This document shows, in pieces, positions 8,326 through 16,710 of a stretch of 64,000 bases of DNA. Position numbers and translations under genes: made by a program. The stretch spans positions 1,340,861-1,404,860 of the forward strand of contig CANLZI010000001.1 in assembly GCA_947495555.1 (NCBI GenBank), written 5' to 3'. A model generated the notes under the pieces. The model ran no database searches, was not told where the DNA came from, and saw nothing but the letters and a program-made list of their open reading frames with translations. The stretch's first letter is position 1, and each line of letters begins with the position of its first letter. The DNA is from an uncultured Erythrobacter sp. Lineage in GTDB: Bacteria; Pseudomonadota; Alphaproteobacteria; Sphingomonadales; Sphingomonadaceae.

Positions 8326-10002
8326 TCAGTCTTGTTGGCGGATCTGGAATTCTTGTTGCCGGCGCACCGCGATCCGCAGGATGCAGCAAACGCCGGTCTC
8401 ATTAAACCGAAGATCAACGGGATGTTTTAGCTCGTGAGCGACGATTTTCTCGATCAATTCGGTGCCAAATCCGCGCTTTTTCAAGGGTGATACAGGCGGG
8501 CCATTGGTCTCGAGCCATTTCAGCACCGCCAACCCGTCGCGCTCCAATTCCCATTCCACATTGATCTGCCCGCCCGGGACGCTCAGAGCGCCATATTTGG
8601 CCGCGTTTGTGGCCAGTTCATGGATCGCAAGACCCAGCGACAGAGCATCATTGGGCGTGACCTCTACCGCCGGGCCAGAAAGGTTGAGCGTCAAGTCGGC
8701 ATTCTTCAGATATGGGCCGACCTCTGCCTCGACAATCGATCTTATCTGTGTGGTGCCCCATTCCGATTGGGTCAGCAAATCATGGGTCGCCGAAATGGCC
8801 CGTATGCGAGCCTCCAAGCCCTCGGCAAATTCTTCCAGATTGTTGGTTCGCCGCCGCGTTAGAGACATGATTGAAAGAACGTTGGCCAAAGTGTTTTTGA
8901 CGCGGTGATTTAACTCACGCGTCAGGGAATCGCGGATCGAGTTCTGCTGCTCAAGATATTCCAGCGAAGCCTCGTCCTCGACGGCCTGCTGGGTTAACAT
9001 CCGGGCCATCAGCATCAGCAAGGTAGCTACTGCCAATCCAAAGATCAGCGTTGCAATAGAAAGCGATGAAAGATTGTCTGCATAGGTTGATTCCAGCACC
9101 AAGATCAGCGGACGATTGGCGATGTTGACCTCTTGCTCAATCATCTTGCCCGAAGGCTGAGCCTGGGCTGGCGCGTGGCTTGCCAGCAATGTCTCATCGG
9201 CCACCGTGCCATCATACAATCGCAGGCCCATGTTGCGCGATGCGGTCCCTTCGATGGCGGACTCAAAAAAGGTCTGCGCATTGAACGGACTGTAGACAAA
9301 GCCCTTCAATGTCCGTGAGGTAGGTCCGCCCTCAAACACGGGCATGTAAATCAAAAAGCCCGGCGCTTCACCACGCCCTTCTTGCGCCAAAACAATTCTG
9401 CCCGAGGCGGTTGGCCGAACCAAACGCTCTGCCTCGTCCATTGCGGCCCGCCGGACCGGCTCGGCATACATATCATAGCCCATCGCCCTGCGGTTACGCT
9501 CGGTGCCTGGGAGTAGAAATGTGACCGGCACAATGCGATCCAGATTGCTTCCATCGGAATGCTGAACAGCCATGCCATCCGGCACATCGGCACCAATCCG
9601 TTGTTCAAATGCCGCAACATCGCCCGGGGTCAGCGCCTCGGCCCACCCGATACCCTCTGCACCGCGATAGCCTGTATCCAGCCTAAGTTCCCGAACAAAG
9701 CGCCGGAACAGTGGTAAATTGACATCATCAACCGTGGCGAACAGTGCCGCGCCTGCCCGCAGGTAAGAAGAGCTGGTGTTGCCGCGTCCTTCCAATGATG
9801 AAGCAATGCTTTGTGCGGTTTGGCGCATCTGCGCTTGCTCGCTATCATCTTCGCTCATTTCGATTGCAAAAACACTGAGCGCGGTAACGATCGCAATCGC
9901 GAGGAAAATTACCATAGGAATAGCGCGCGGATAGGCCGTCAGCCAGCGGCCTGCCCTGCTGCGCGGTTTGCTGCGCGATGATTGTTCAAGATGCGCGTTC
10001 AT
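8326..10002 (-). CDS. CHASE-domain HWE/HisKA_2 sensor histidine kinase (PhyK-type)
   Basis: A 558-aa membrane kinase. TM1 is at about residues 28-46, a periplasmic CHASE domain at about 70-290 and TM2 at about 312-334. The dimerisation/phospho-acceptor helix LTRELNHRVKNTLANVLSI places the acceptor at H366. The HATPase domain at about 450-550 has an N-box (ELATNAAKYG) and a G-box (GFGTELIEKIV). It belongs to the HWE/HisKA_2 class used to control PhyR, and its position between phyR and nepR makes PhyR the likely target. The ATG at 10002 is chosen because a longer reading frame would span the divergent promoter. A reverse EcfG-like promoter lies about 30 bases upstream. Confidence 0.9.
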   Translation of the reverse strand: MNAHLEQSSRSKPRSRAGRWLTAYPRAIPMVIFLAIAIVTALSVFAIEMSEDDSEQAQMRQTAQSIASSLEGRGNTSSSYLRAGAALFATVDDVNLPLFRRFVRELRLDTGYRGAEGIGWAEALTPGDVAAFEQRIGADVPDGMAVQHSDGSNLDRIVPVTFLLPGTERNRRAMGYDMYAEPVRRAAMDEAERLVRPTASGRIVLAQEGRGEAPGFLIYMPVFEGGPTSRTLKGFVYSPFNAQTFFESAIEGTASRNMGLRLYDGTVADETLLASHAPAQAQPSGKMIEQEVNIANRPLILVLESTYADNLSSLSIATLIFGLAVATLLMLMARMLTQQAVEDEASLEYLEQQNSIRDSLTRELNHRVKNTLANVLSIMSLTRRRTNNLEEFAEGLEARIRAISATHDLLTQSEWGTTQIRSIVEAEVGPYLKNADLTLNLSGPAVEVTPNDALSLGLAIHELATNAAKYGALSVPGGQINVEWELERDGLAVLKWLETNGPPVSPLKKRGFGTELIEKIVAHELKHPVDLRFNETGVCCILRIAVRRQQEFQIRQQD

Positions 10003-10031
10003 GACGGTAATGCAATTCCCTGTTAAGGCTG

Positions 10032-10056
10032 GGAACAAAAGAACAGCGCATTCGTT
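10032..10056 (+). promoter_or_regulatory. EcfG-type promoter of nepR-ecfG
   Basis: GGAAC (10032-10036), 16 bases, CGTT (10053-10056), an exact match to the EcfG consensus. The leader to the nepR ATG would be about 95 bases. It overlaps almost completely with a reverse-strand EcfG-like promoter. Confidence 0.85.
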
Positions 10057-10058
10057 CC
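10034..10058 (-). promoter_or_regulatory. Overlapping reverse EcfG-like promoter for the kinase
   Basis: Reading the minus strand, GGAAC (10058-10054) is followed after 16 bases by TGTT (10037-10034). This differs from CGTT at one base. It shares 23 bp with the forward promoter, so the element is nearly palindromic. It would give the kinase mRNA a leader of about 25 bases. Confidence 0.6.
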
Positions 10059-10156
10059 CCAATACAGCAAATCAGATCACATCCTGCGACACCACAAATT
10101 GTGATTTCTTGGTGTCGGGTGCAGGGAAAAGACATAGCAAAGGTTATCAGGCAGCA

Positions 10157-10354
10157 ATGGCCAAAAACTCAGATTCAAGCGCACCGGGCCATTCCCAAAC
10201 TGCTGGTGAGACCAGCGCGCAAGCGAAGGCCTCGCCCGAATGGGCCGATGGGCTGCGCAAATTGTATGATTCGGTGGTAGAGGAGCCTCTGCCCGACAGC
10301 TTTATGGATCTCCTTTCCAAGCTGGATGAGCCCCAAGACGGCGATCAGGCCTGA
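10157..10354 (+). CDS. nepR: Anti-sigma factor NepR
   Basis: A 65-aa protein. The NepR signature GLRKLYDSVVEEPLP followed by SFMDLLSKLD occupies residues about 31-58; these two helices wrap around EcfG, or around phosphorylated PhyR. The first 28 residues are polar and variable. The ATG at 10157 is the only start that leaves the typical NepR length; in-frame upstream sequence includes the promoter. It is cotranscribed with ecfG, 14 bases downstream. Confidence 0.93.
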   Translation: MAKNSDSSAPGHSQTAGETSAQAKASPEWADGLRKLYDSVVEEPLPDSFMDLLSKLDEPQDGDQA

Positions 10355-10368
10355 AGGGGACCAGCCAG

Positions 10369-10977
10369 ATGAGCAAAACAGAACGGTCTGCTGCCGAAAA
10401 AGCAGATTTCAAGCGCGAATTGACCGAGGTGGTGCCGCATCTGCGTGCGTTTGCGCGCGGGCTGTGTGGGCGTCCGGATATGGCCGATGATCTGGTCCAG
10501 GAAACCATGCTGAAGGCATGGGCTGCGCAAGATCGGTTCGAGCCGGGCACCTCCATGCGGGCTTGGACCTTTGTGATCCTGCGCAATGCCTATCTCACCG
10601 ATATGCGCCGCAACAAGTTCCGCGGGGAATATGACGAAGGCGTGGCCGAGCGCATTTTGACCGCGCCTGCCAGTCAGGAAGAACCGATCCACTTGTCCGA
10701 CATGCACCGCGCTTTGTTGACGCTGCCACCCGAGCGGCGCGAAGCCTTGTTGTTGGTGGGTGCTGGTGGCTTCTCTTATGAAGAGGCCGCCAATATTTGC
10801 GACTGCGCAATTGGCACCATCAAGAGCCGCGTGGGGCGCGCACGCTCAGCCCTGAATGCCATGCTGGAGGAAGGCAACATTCCCCAAAGGTCGGGTGATG
10901 ATGCCACAGCACACCGCGCCATATTGGAAGAATTGGATGCGGTCGCGGCTGGCAACGGCCATGAAGCAGCTGGCTAA
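10369..10977 (+). CDS. ecfG: General stress ECF sigma factor EcfG
   Basis: A 202-aa ECF15-group sigma factor. Region 2 (about residues 20-85) includes DLVQETMLKAW and AWTFVILRNAYLTDMRR. Region 4 (about 115-165) includes LPPERREALLLVGAGGFSYE and GTIKSRVGRARSAL. It directs RNA polymerase to GGAAC-N16-CGTT promoters, three of which are readable in this locus. AGGGGA precedes the ATG with good spacing. It is held inactive by NepR, encoded immediately upstream. A bidirectional terminator follows. Confidence 0.95.
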   Translation: MSKTERSAAEKADFKRELTEVVPHLRAFARGLCGRPDMADDLVQETMLKAWAAQDRFEPGTSMRAWTFVILRNAYLTDMRRNKFRGEYDEGVAERILTAPASQEEPIHLSDMHRALLTLPPERREALLLVGAGGFSYEEAANICDCAIGTIKSRVGRARSALNAMLEEGNIPQRSGDDATAHRAILEELDAVAAGNGHEAAG

Positions 10978-10999
10978 CCACCCGTAATTCCGGACATGA

Positions 11000-11036
11000 A
11001 AAAGCCCGCCTCACCTAATCGTGAAGCGGGCCTTTT
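11000..11036. terminator. Bidirectional terminator between ecfG and sodB
   Basis: GCCCGC (11004-11009) pairs with GCGGGC (11026-11031), with extra pairing inside (TCAC/GTGA). AAAAA stands on the left and TTTT on the right, so it can end both the rightward ecfG transcript and the leftward sodB transcript. Confidence 0.8.
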
Positions 11037-11109
11037 CTTGCCTAGATCTTGCGAGGTCTCGGATTTTGACCGGGTGGTCTCGCTTATTCTGTGACGGTTT
11101 GATTCGCGG

Positions 11110-11721
11110 TTACGCGGGGTAAGTCCAAGCGCTGCCACGAGCCAGGTTTTCCGATGCGAAAGCCCAGTTCAACTTACCTTCGACCACGGCGTCCAAATAG
11201 GCCGGACGCTTGTTCTGGTGATCCAGATAATATGCATGCTCCCACACATCGATTGTCAGCAGAGGGTTGAAGCCGCTGTCCGCCAACGTGTCACCATCAT
11301 GTGTTTCTTCGATGGACAGCTTGCCGTCTTTCTCGGCCAGCCAAACCCAGCCGCTGGCGAAATGGCCAAGGCCGCGATCTTTCAACTGCTGCTTCAATTC
11401 ATCCATTGAACCAAAGGCTTCGTCAATTTTTGCGGCCAAATCAGCCGAAGGAGCGCCTGTTTCGGCGGCCATCGAATGCCAGTAGAACGCGTGGTTCCAG
11501 CTTTGCGCTGCATTGTTGAACAGGCCTTGGTTGGACCCGCGCGATGCAACGACAATGTCTTCCATCGACTTGCCAGCTAGGTCGGTGCCGTCAATCGCGG
11601 CGTTCATCTTGTCGATATAGGCCTGGTGGTGCTTGCCATGGTGAAATGACAGCGTGTTTGCGGATACCGCTGGTTCCAGCGCGCTATCGTCATAAGGTAG
11701 GTCGATCAGTTCGAAAGCCAT
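11110..11721 (-). CDS. sodB: Superoxide dismutase, Fe type
   Basis: A 203-aa Fe/Mn-family superoxide dismutase, converting superoxide to oxygen and hydrogen peroxide in the cytoplasm. Metal ligands by alignment are H27 (SFHHGKHH), H77 (SWNHAFYW), D158 and H162 (DVWEHAYYLD). The active-site Gln in the NNAAQSWNH segment (Q73) is the position typical of iron-type enzymes. No signal peptide. The gene is monocistronic, convergent with ecfG, and has no EcfG promoter that I can find. Confidence 0.95.
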   Translation of the reverse strand: MAFELIDLPYDDSALEPAVSANTLSFHHGKHHQAYIDKMNAAIDGTDLAGKSMEDIVVASRGSNQGLFNNAAQSWNHAFYWHSMAAETGAPSADLAAKIDEAFGSMDELKQQLKDRGLGHFASGWVWLAEKDGKLSIEETHDGDTLADSGFNPLLTIDVWEHAYYLDHQNKRPAYLDAVVEGKLNWAFASENLARGSAWTYPA

Positions 11722-11806
11722 GTCTGCTCCATTCTCGATTCTTGAAACTTGGTTGGTAAAAGCTGCTCTTAGACATCAACGCGCGACCGCGCAAAGAGTT
11801 GCATCG

Positions 11807-13108
11807 CTAGGCCAATTTTGAACGTACGCGGTCAACCGTGGATGTGACCGCAACATTCATTGTGACATTGGACAATGTGCGCATGATATCGGGCAGCATC
11901 TCCACTGCCACCAACAGCGCCAAGGGTTCTATCGGCACACCCATCGTCAACGCAATCGGTCCGATCGACACCACAAAGCTGATGGTTCCCGGCAGGCTGA
12001 CCGACCCCACGCTGATAACAAAGGCGACCAAAATGCCCATCGCAACCAAGGCTGGCGGCACATCAATATTGGCCAATGCCGCTACATACAGAACCACCGC
12101 CATGTTCATCGCAACGCTGGTCGCGCGGAAGATCGCCACCGCCAAGGGCAGCACGAATTCTGAACTTTCCTGACGCAATCCCAGCCGGTTAGAGCTGTCC
12201 AGCATGGCTGGAAGGCTTGCCAGCGAGCTTTGCGTCGAGATCGCCACAGCCTGCGCCGGGATCAGCGCTCGGGCAAAGCGCCACGGTGCAATACCGCCGC
12301 CAATCCAACCGATAATATAGCCGGCAACCAACACCACAGCGCCCATCGCCGAAACCAACAAAATGTAATGCGCCAGCGCTCCAAACGCTCCGCCGCCGCT
12401 TTTCACGCCAACCCCGAATGCCAAAGCAAAAACGCCAATCGGGGCAAGCCACAAAACCCACCCGATGATCATCAGCATGGCGTTAGCCAAGGCATGGAAC
12501 AGACCCAGCAGGCGGGTCGCCTGGTCTTGCGGCAGGCGAGTGATCGCCACCGCAAGCAGGGCGAAAAAGACCGTTAGAGGCAGCATGGCGGTTTCGGCTG
12601 CCGCGGCAATAATGTTGGGCGCGATCAGCGATGTGACAAAGTCTGTGACGCCAGGAACGGCTTGGTCGCCATCTGAAACCGTGGCGAGAAAGCCCTGCGC
12701 TGCGGCGGGAATGGGGAAAATACTCACCAGCATCGGCATGAGAATGGCGCTGGCAATGCCGCCACCCACCAAAACGACCACCATCAACACAAGCATTCTG
12801 CGCGCCGCTGCGCCTGCCCTTGCGGCATTGGCCATTTGCGAAATGCCCAAAACCAACAAAGCCGCGACCAGCGGAATAATGGTCATCTGCAAAGCGCGCA
12901 GCCACAAACTTCCGACAGGCCGCGTGATCAATTGCAACAGATCGCTGGTTTGGCCAGACCCAAGAATGACACCCAGCGCGAGGCCCGCAATCAAGCCGGC
13001 GAACGTCAGCACCACAGGCAATCGGATCGTGACAAGCTCGAACGTCGGAGCCGTACCTTCTGGATTGGGCGCCTGTTCATCAGGCCGTGGCGCATTGTCG
13101 GTGGTCAT
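11807..13108 (-). CDS. Dicarboxylate/amino acid:cation symporter (DAACS family)
   Basis: A 433-aa inner-membrane secondary transporter of the sodium:dicarboxylate symporter family, with at least eight hydrophobic segments, hairpin-like [10 protein letters not shown] and the conserved [17 protein letters not shown] region. It probably takes up C4-dicarboxylates or acidic amino acids with Na+ or H+; substrate not readable. The ATG at 13108 is preferred over the one at 13120 because GGGAGA lies 5 bases upstream of it. The gene is divergent from glmM across 135 bases. Confidence 0.88.
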   Translation of the reverse strand: MTTDNAPRPDEQAPNPEGTAPTFELVTIRLPVVLTFAGLIAGLALGVILGSGQTSDLLQLITRPVGSLWLRALQMTIIPLVAALLVLGISQMANAARAGAAARRMLVLMVVVLVGGGIASAILMPMLVSIFPIPAAAQGFLATVSDGDQAVPGVTDFVTSLIAPNIIAAAAETAMLPLTVFFALLAVAITRLPQDQATRLLGLFHALANAMLMIIGWVLWLAPIGVFALAFGVGVKSGGGAFGALAHYILLVSAMGAVVLVAGYIIGWIGGGIAPWRFARALIPAQAVAISTQSSLASLPAMLDSSNRLGLRQESSEFVLPLAVAIFRATSVAMNMAVVLYVAALANIDVPPALVAMGILVAFVISVGSVSLPGTISFVVSIGPIALTMGVPIEPLALLVAVEMLPDIMRTLSNVTMNVAVTSTVDRVRSKLA

Positions 13109-13243
13109 ATTGTCTCCCATGCAAAGCGCTTCATCGCTTCACGCCCTTCCCTTTGCGCGATAACCACGCCAGAAGCACAAGACAATCCGCGATGCCTTTG
13201 GGCAATGCACCAATTGATGAGCAATCAGGGACGCCATCACATT

Positions 13244-14581
13244 ATGACACGCAAGTTCTTTGGCACTGACGGAATCCGGGGCCGCACCAATCAAGGTATT
13301 ATGACCGCCTCCATCGCCATGCGCGTGGGTCAAGCGGCGGGCGCGCATTTCGTGCGCGGGACGCACCGCCACCGGGTGGTAATCGGCAAAGACACGCGCC
13401 TGTCCGGCTATATGATGGAAAGCGCATTGGTGGCCGGTTTTACCAGCGTGGGCATGGATGTGATCATGACCGGCCCCTTGCCCACCCCAGCCATTGCCAT
13501 GTTGACGCGCGGCATGCGGGCCGATCTGGGCGTGATGATTTCGGCCAGCCACAATCCTTATGAAGACAATGGCATCAAATTGTTCGGTCCCGATGGTTTC
13601 AAGCTTTCCGACGAGACGGAAATGGCGATCGAGGCTCTGTTGGAACAGGAGCCCAATTTGGTCGAACCGGCCAAGATCGGCAGGGCGCGCCGGATCGAGG
13701 ATGCTCGTGGACGCTATATCCACGCGGTCAAGGAATCGGTCTCGGATGAAACCCGGTTTGATGATCTGAAAGTGGTGGTCGATTGCGCCAATGGCGCTGC
13801 CTATCAAGTGGCCCCTGCCGCCATTTGGGAAATGGGCGCAGAGGTAATCTCCTTGGGCGTCGAGCCCAACGGCACCAATATCAACGATGGAGTCGGCTCA
13901 ACGTCCATCGCCGCCTTGCAGGCCAAAGTGGTTTCAGAAGGGGCTGACATTGGCATTGCGCTGGACGGCGATGCCGACCGATTGCTGGTGGTCGATGAAA
14001 AAGGCCGAGCCGTGGACGGGGACCAGATCATGGCCCTGATCGCGGGCCGAATGCTGGAAAAAGGCACGCTGACCGGCGGCGGGGTGGTCGCCACCGTCAT
14101 GTCCAATCTGGGGTTGGAGCGCCATCTGATTGGGCTAGGCCTGACGCTGGAACGCACCAAAGTGGGTGACCGCTATGTGCTGGAGCGCATGAAGCAGGGC
14201 GGCTTTAATGTGGGCGGCGAGCAATCGGGCCACATGATCCTGCTTGATCATGCCACCACCGGAGATGGCACCATTGCCGCAATGCGAATTCTGGCCAGCC
14301 TGGTTCGATCGGGTCGTCCAGCCAGCGAATTGCTCCACCAATTTGACCCGGTCCCGCAATTGCTCAAAAATGTCCGCTATTCGGGCGGTGCTCCGCTGGA
14401 GGCGGCACCGGTCAAGGCTGCCATCGCCGCTGCCGAGGCAGAGCTGGCTGGCAATGGCAGATTGGTCATCCGGGCCTCGGGCACAGAGCCGGTAATTCGC
14501 GTAATGGCCGAGGGCGATGACGCCGCCCAAGTGGAACGCTTGGTCGATCATATTTGTGACGCGGTGAAGGAGGCGGTTTGA
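13244..14581 (+). CDS. glmM: Phosphoglucosamine mutase
   Basis: A 445-aa enzyme converting glucosamine-6-phosphate to glucosamine-1-phosphate for UDP-GlcNAc, peptidoglycan and LPS synthesis. The N-terminal FFGTDGIRG is typical. The catalytic phosphoserine is S102 in [14 protein letters not shown], the metal-binding loop is DGDADR and the phosphate-binding [12 protein letters not shown] is near the C-terminus. The start at 13244 gives the standard length. It heads a translationally coupled operon with the DUF1272 gene and thiD. Confidence 0.96.
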   Translation: MTRKFFGTDGIRGRTNQGIMTASIAMRVGQAAGAHFVRGTHRHRVVIGKDTRLSGYMMESALVAGFTSVGMDVIMTGPLPTPAIAMLTRGMRADLGVMISASHNPYEDNGIKLFGPDGFKLSDETEMAIEALLEQEPNLVEPAKIGRARRIEDARGRYIHAVKESVSDETRFDDLKVVVDCANGAAYQVAPAAIWEMGAEVISLGVEPNGTNINDGVGSTSIAALQAKVVSEGADIGIALDGDADRLLVVDEKGRAVDGDQIMALIAGRMLEKGTLTGGGVVATVMSNLGLERHLIGLGLTLERTKVGDRYVLERMKQGGFNVGGEQSGHMILLDHATTGDGTIAAMRILASLVRSGRPASELLHQFDPVPQLLKNVRYSGGAPLEAAPVKAAIAAAEAELAGNGRLVIRASGTEPVIRVMAEGDDAAQVERLVDHICDAVKEAV

Positions 14582-14805
14582 TGTTGGAAATGCGCCCCGA
14601 TTGCGAAAGATGCGGCACCGATCTGCCCGCGGAAAACCCGTCCGCCTTTATCTGCAGCTTTGAATGCACTTTTTGCGCAGATTGCGCCGATGCATTGGAC
14701 GATAACTGCCCCAATTGCGGCGGTGAATTGATGGATCGCCCAACCCGGTCCAAGCAATTGCAGGAAAAATTCCCAGCCGCTACCGAGCGAAAATTCAAGG
14801 GATGA
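14581..14805 (+). CDS. DUF1272 domain-containing small zinc-ribbon-like protein
   Basis: A 74-aa Cys-rich protein with CxxC near residue 9 (CERCG), CSFECTFCADC in the middle and CPNCG later. This cysteine pattern suggests one or two zinc knuckles and matches the DUF1272 family; function unknown. Its ATG overlaps the glmM stop (TGATG) and its stop overlaps the thiD start (ATGA), so it is locked into the glmM-thiD operon. Confidence 0.85.
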   Translation: MLEMRPDCERCGTDLPAENPSAFICSFECTFCADCADALDDNCPNCGGELMDRPTRSKQLQEKFPAATERKFKG

Positions 14806-15629
14806 CCGAGGGTTCCCACCTCACTCCCCCGCGTATCCTGTCGATTGCCGGTTCGGACAGTTCGGGCGGCGCTGGCATTCAGGCCGACATCAAGACCATC
14901 ACCATGTTGGGTGGCTACGCGATGACCGCCATCACCGCAGCGACGGCGCAAAATTCGCAAGGATTGCAGGCCATCGCTCCGCTAGGGGGAGAATTTGTCG
15001 CAACGCAGATCCGCTCCTGCGTAGAGGATATCGGCGTGGATGCGATCAAGATCGGCATGCTGCACGATGTCGATATCATCACCCATGTTGCGCAGGCCCT
15101 GGCACCTTTGGACCGGAACATCCCGGTCGTGCTCGATCCGGTTATGGTCGCCACATCGGGCGCGCCTTTGATTGCGCCTGACGCGAGCCAGGCGTTGCAG
15201 GATCAACTGTTTCCGCTGGCCTCACTATTGACCCCAAACCTTCCCGAATTGGGTTTCTTGTTGGGTCAAGAATTGTCCGACAGCACGCAGATGGCCGAGG
15301 CCGCAGAGCAGCTTTCGCTGCGCACCGGGTCAGCGGTGCTGGCCAAGGGCGGGCACACCTCTGACGAACGGATTATCGATATCTTGTTCGCGCCGGGTGA
15401 ACGCGCGGTTCAATTCAACCACGCTCGCCTCAATACCCCGCACACGCATGGCACGGGCTGCACTTTATCCTCGGCGATTGCGACCTTGCTCGGACATGGA
15501 CAACCGCTGGAACATGCGGTTCGGCTGGGCCGTCAATTCGTCTTTCAAGCGATCCAGAATGCGCCCGGATTTGGCCAAGGCAATGGCCCGCTAGGCCATC
15601 AAGCCGTGGGCCGCAAAAAGCCGGATTAA
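14802..15629 (+). CDS. thiD: Hydroxymethylpyrimidine/phosphomethylpyrimidine kinase
   Basis: A 275-aa ribokinase-fold enzyme phosphorylating HMP and HMP-P in thiamine synthesis. The N-terminal ILSIAGSDSSGGAGIQADIK is diagnostic, and the C-terminal HTHGTGCTLSSAIA carries the anion hole and catalytic region. The start overlaps the preceding gene's stop. The end overlaps the convergent LOG-family gene by 4 bases. No thiamine riboswitch is seen upstream, which fits its position at the end of a cell-wall operon. Confidence 0.94.
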   Translation: MTEGSHLTPPRILSIAGSDSSGGAGIQADIKTITMLGGYAMTAITAATAQNSQGLQAIAPLGGEFVATQIRSCVEDIGVDAIKIGMLHDVDIITHVAQALAPLDRNIPVVLDPVMVATSGAPLIAPDASQALQDQLFPLASLLTPNLPELGFLLGQELSDSTQMAEAAEQLSLRTGSAVLAKGGHTSDERIIDILFAPGERAVQFNHARLNTPHTHGTGCTLSSAIATLLGHGQPLEHAVRLGRQFVFQAIQNAPGFGQGNGPLGHQAVGRKKPD

Positions 15630-16498
15630 CGCTCCAACTCGTAAAAGTCGGAAATGTGGTCCCAGGCGTCCTCGGCGGTTTCACACCAGTGGAACAGGTC
15701 CAGATCCTTTTTCGAGATCGTACCTTCTTCGGCAATCGCTTCGAAATCGACCACGCGGGTCCAGAAATCCTTGCCGAACAATAGGATCGGAATAGGCTTC
15801 ATCTTGCCCGTCTGGATCAGCGTCAGCAGCTCGAAAAATTCGTCAAATGTGCCAAACCCGCCCGGGAACACAGCCACAGCGCGTGCGCGCAGCAGGAAGT
15901 GCATTTTGCGCAGAGCAAAATAGTGGAAGTTCAGCGATAGATAGGGCGTGACATAGGCGTTGGGTGCCTGCTCATGCGGCAAAATGATGTTGAGCCCGAT
16001 CGATTCCGCGCCCGCATCCGAAGCGCCGCGATTGGCTGCTTCCATGATCGACGGGCCACCGCCCGAACAGACCACGAATTGACGCAAGCCTTCTTCGATA
16101 ATCGCCTTCTCGCTGACCATGCGCGCCAGCTTATAAGCCTCTTCGTAATATTTCGCTTTGTCGGCCAAACGCTTGGCAACCAATTGGTCATACTCGCTGC
16201 CATCCTTGGCCGCGTCGATCTTGGCCTGCGCCTCGTCCGGAGAAGGAATACGGGCCGAGCCATACATCACCAGGGTTGAGCCAACGCGGGCTTCATCAAG
16301 CAGCATTTCCGGCTTGAGCAATTCGAGCTGAAAGCGGACCGGGCGCAATTCGTCCCGCAGCAGGAAATCGGTATCGCGAAAGGCCAGCTTATAGGCCGGG
16401 TGCTGTGTTTGCGGGGTTTGCTCTGGGCAATCCTCGGTAAAGCGAGCCTCTTGTTCGGCGGGGTAAAATTTGCGGTCGTTGAGATCTTTTTCAGTCAT
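15626..16498 (-). CDS. LOG family protein (TIGR00730-type)
   Basis: A 290-aa protein of the lysine-decarboxylase-like/LOG family. Signature motifs are CSGGGPSIMEAANRGA and FPGGFGTFDEFFELLT (the PGGxGTxxE motif). Characterised members are cytokinin riboside 5'-monophosphate phosphoribohydrolases or related nucleotide hydrolases, not lysine decarboxylases. The about 60-residue N-terminal extension is typical of the longer type-II-like LOG proteins. Real substrate unknown here. Confidence 0.88.
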   Translation of the reverse strand: MTEKDLNDRKFYPAEQEARFTEDCPEQTPQTQHPAYKLAFRDTDFLLRDELRPVRFQLELLKPEMLLDEARVGSTLVMYGSARIPSPDEAQAKIDAAKDGSEYDQLVAKRLADKAKYYEEAYKLARMVSEKAIIEEGLRQFVVCSGGGPSIMEAANRGASDAGAESIGLNIILPHEQAPNAYVTPYLSLNFHYFALRKMHFLLRARAVAVFPGGFGTFDEFFELLTLIQTGKMKPIPILLFGKDFWTRVVDFEAIAEEGTISKKDLDLFHWCETAEDAWDHISDFYELER

Positions 16499-16586
16499 GC
16501 CAATGGCCTAGTCCCACTGCGTGCGCCGGGCAAGCCGAGACTTGCGCTGATAGACGCAATCAGGCGCTGTGATGCGGAGATGGTGC

Positions 16587-16660
16587 TGGATGCCCCGTGA
16601 GGATTCGAACCTCAATTGACGGAGTCAGAGTCCGTAGTCTTACCATTAGACGACGGGGCA
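16587..16660 (-). tRNA. tRNA-Gln (anticodon CTG)
   Basis: On the minus strand a full cloverleaf folds: acceptor TGCCCCG/CGGGGCA, D arm GTCTAATGGTAAGAC, anticodon stem ACGGA/TCCGT with loop CTCTGAC (anticodon CTG), and T arm with GGTTCGAATCC. The discriminator is T and CCA is encoded (16589-16587). It decodes CAG glutamine codons. Confidence 0.96.
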
Positions 16661-16710
16661 GGAGCGGCGGGCCTCTAAACCGCGTGCCAGAGCCGGTCAA
16701 GGGCTTTGCG

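Noticed and set aside
12836..13243. Upstream extension of glmM by 136 codons
   Set aside because: It runs antisense through the symporter gene and shows no similarity; GlmM proteins begin at the FFGTDGIRG strand.
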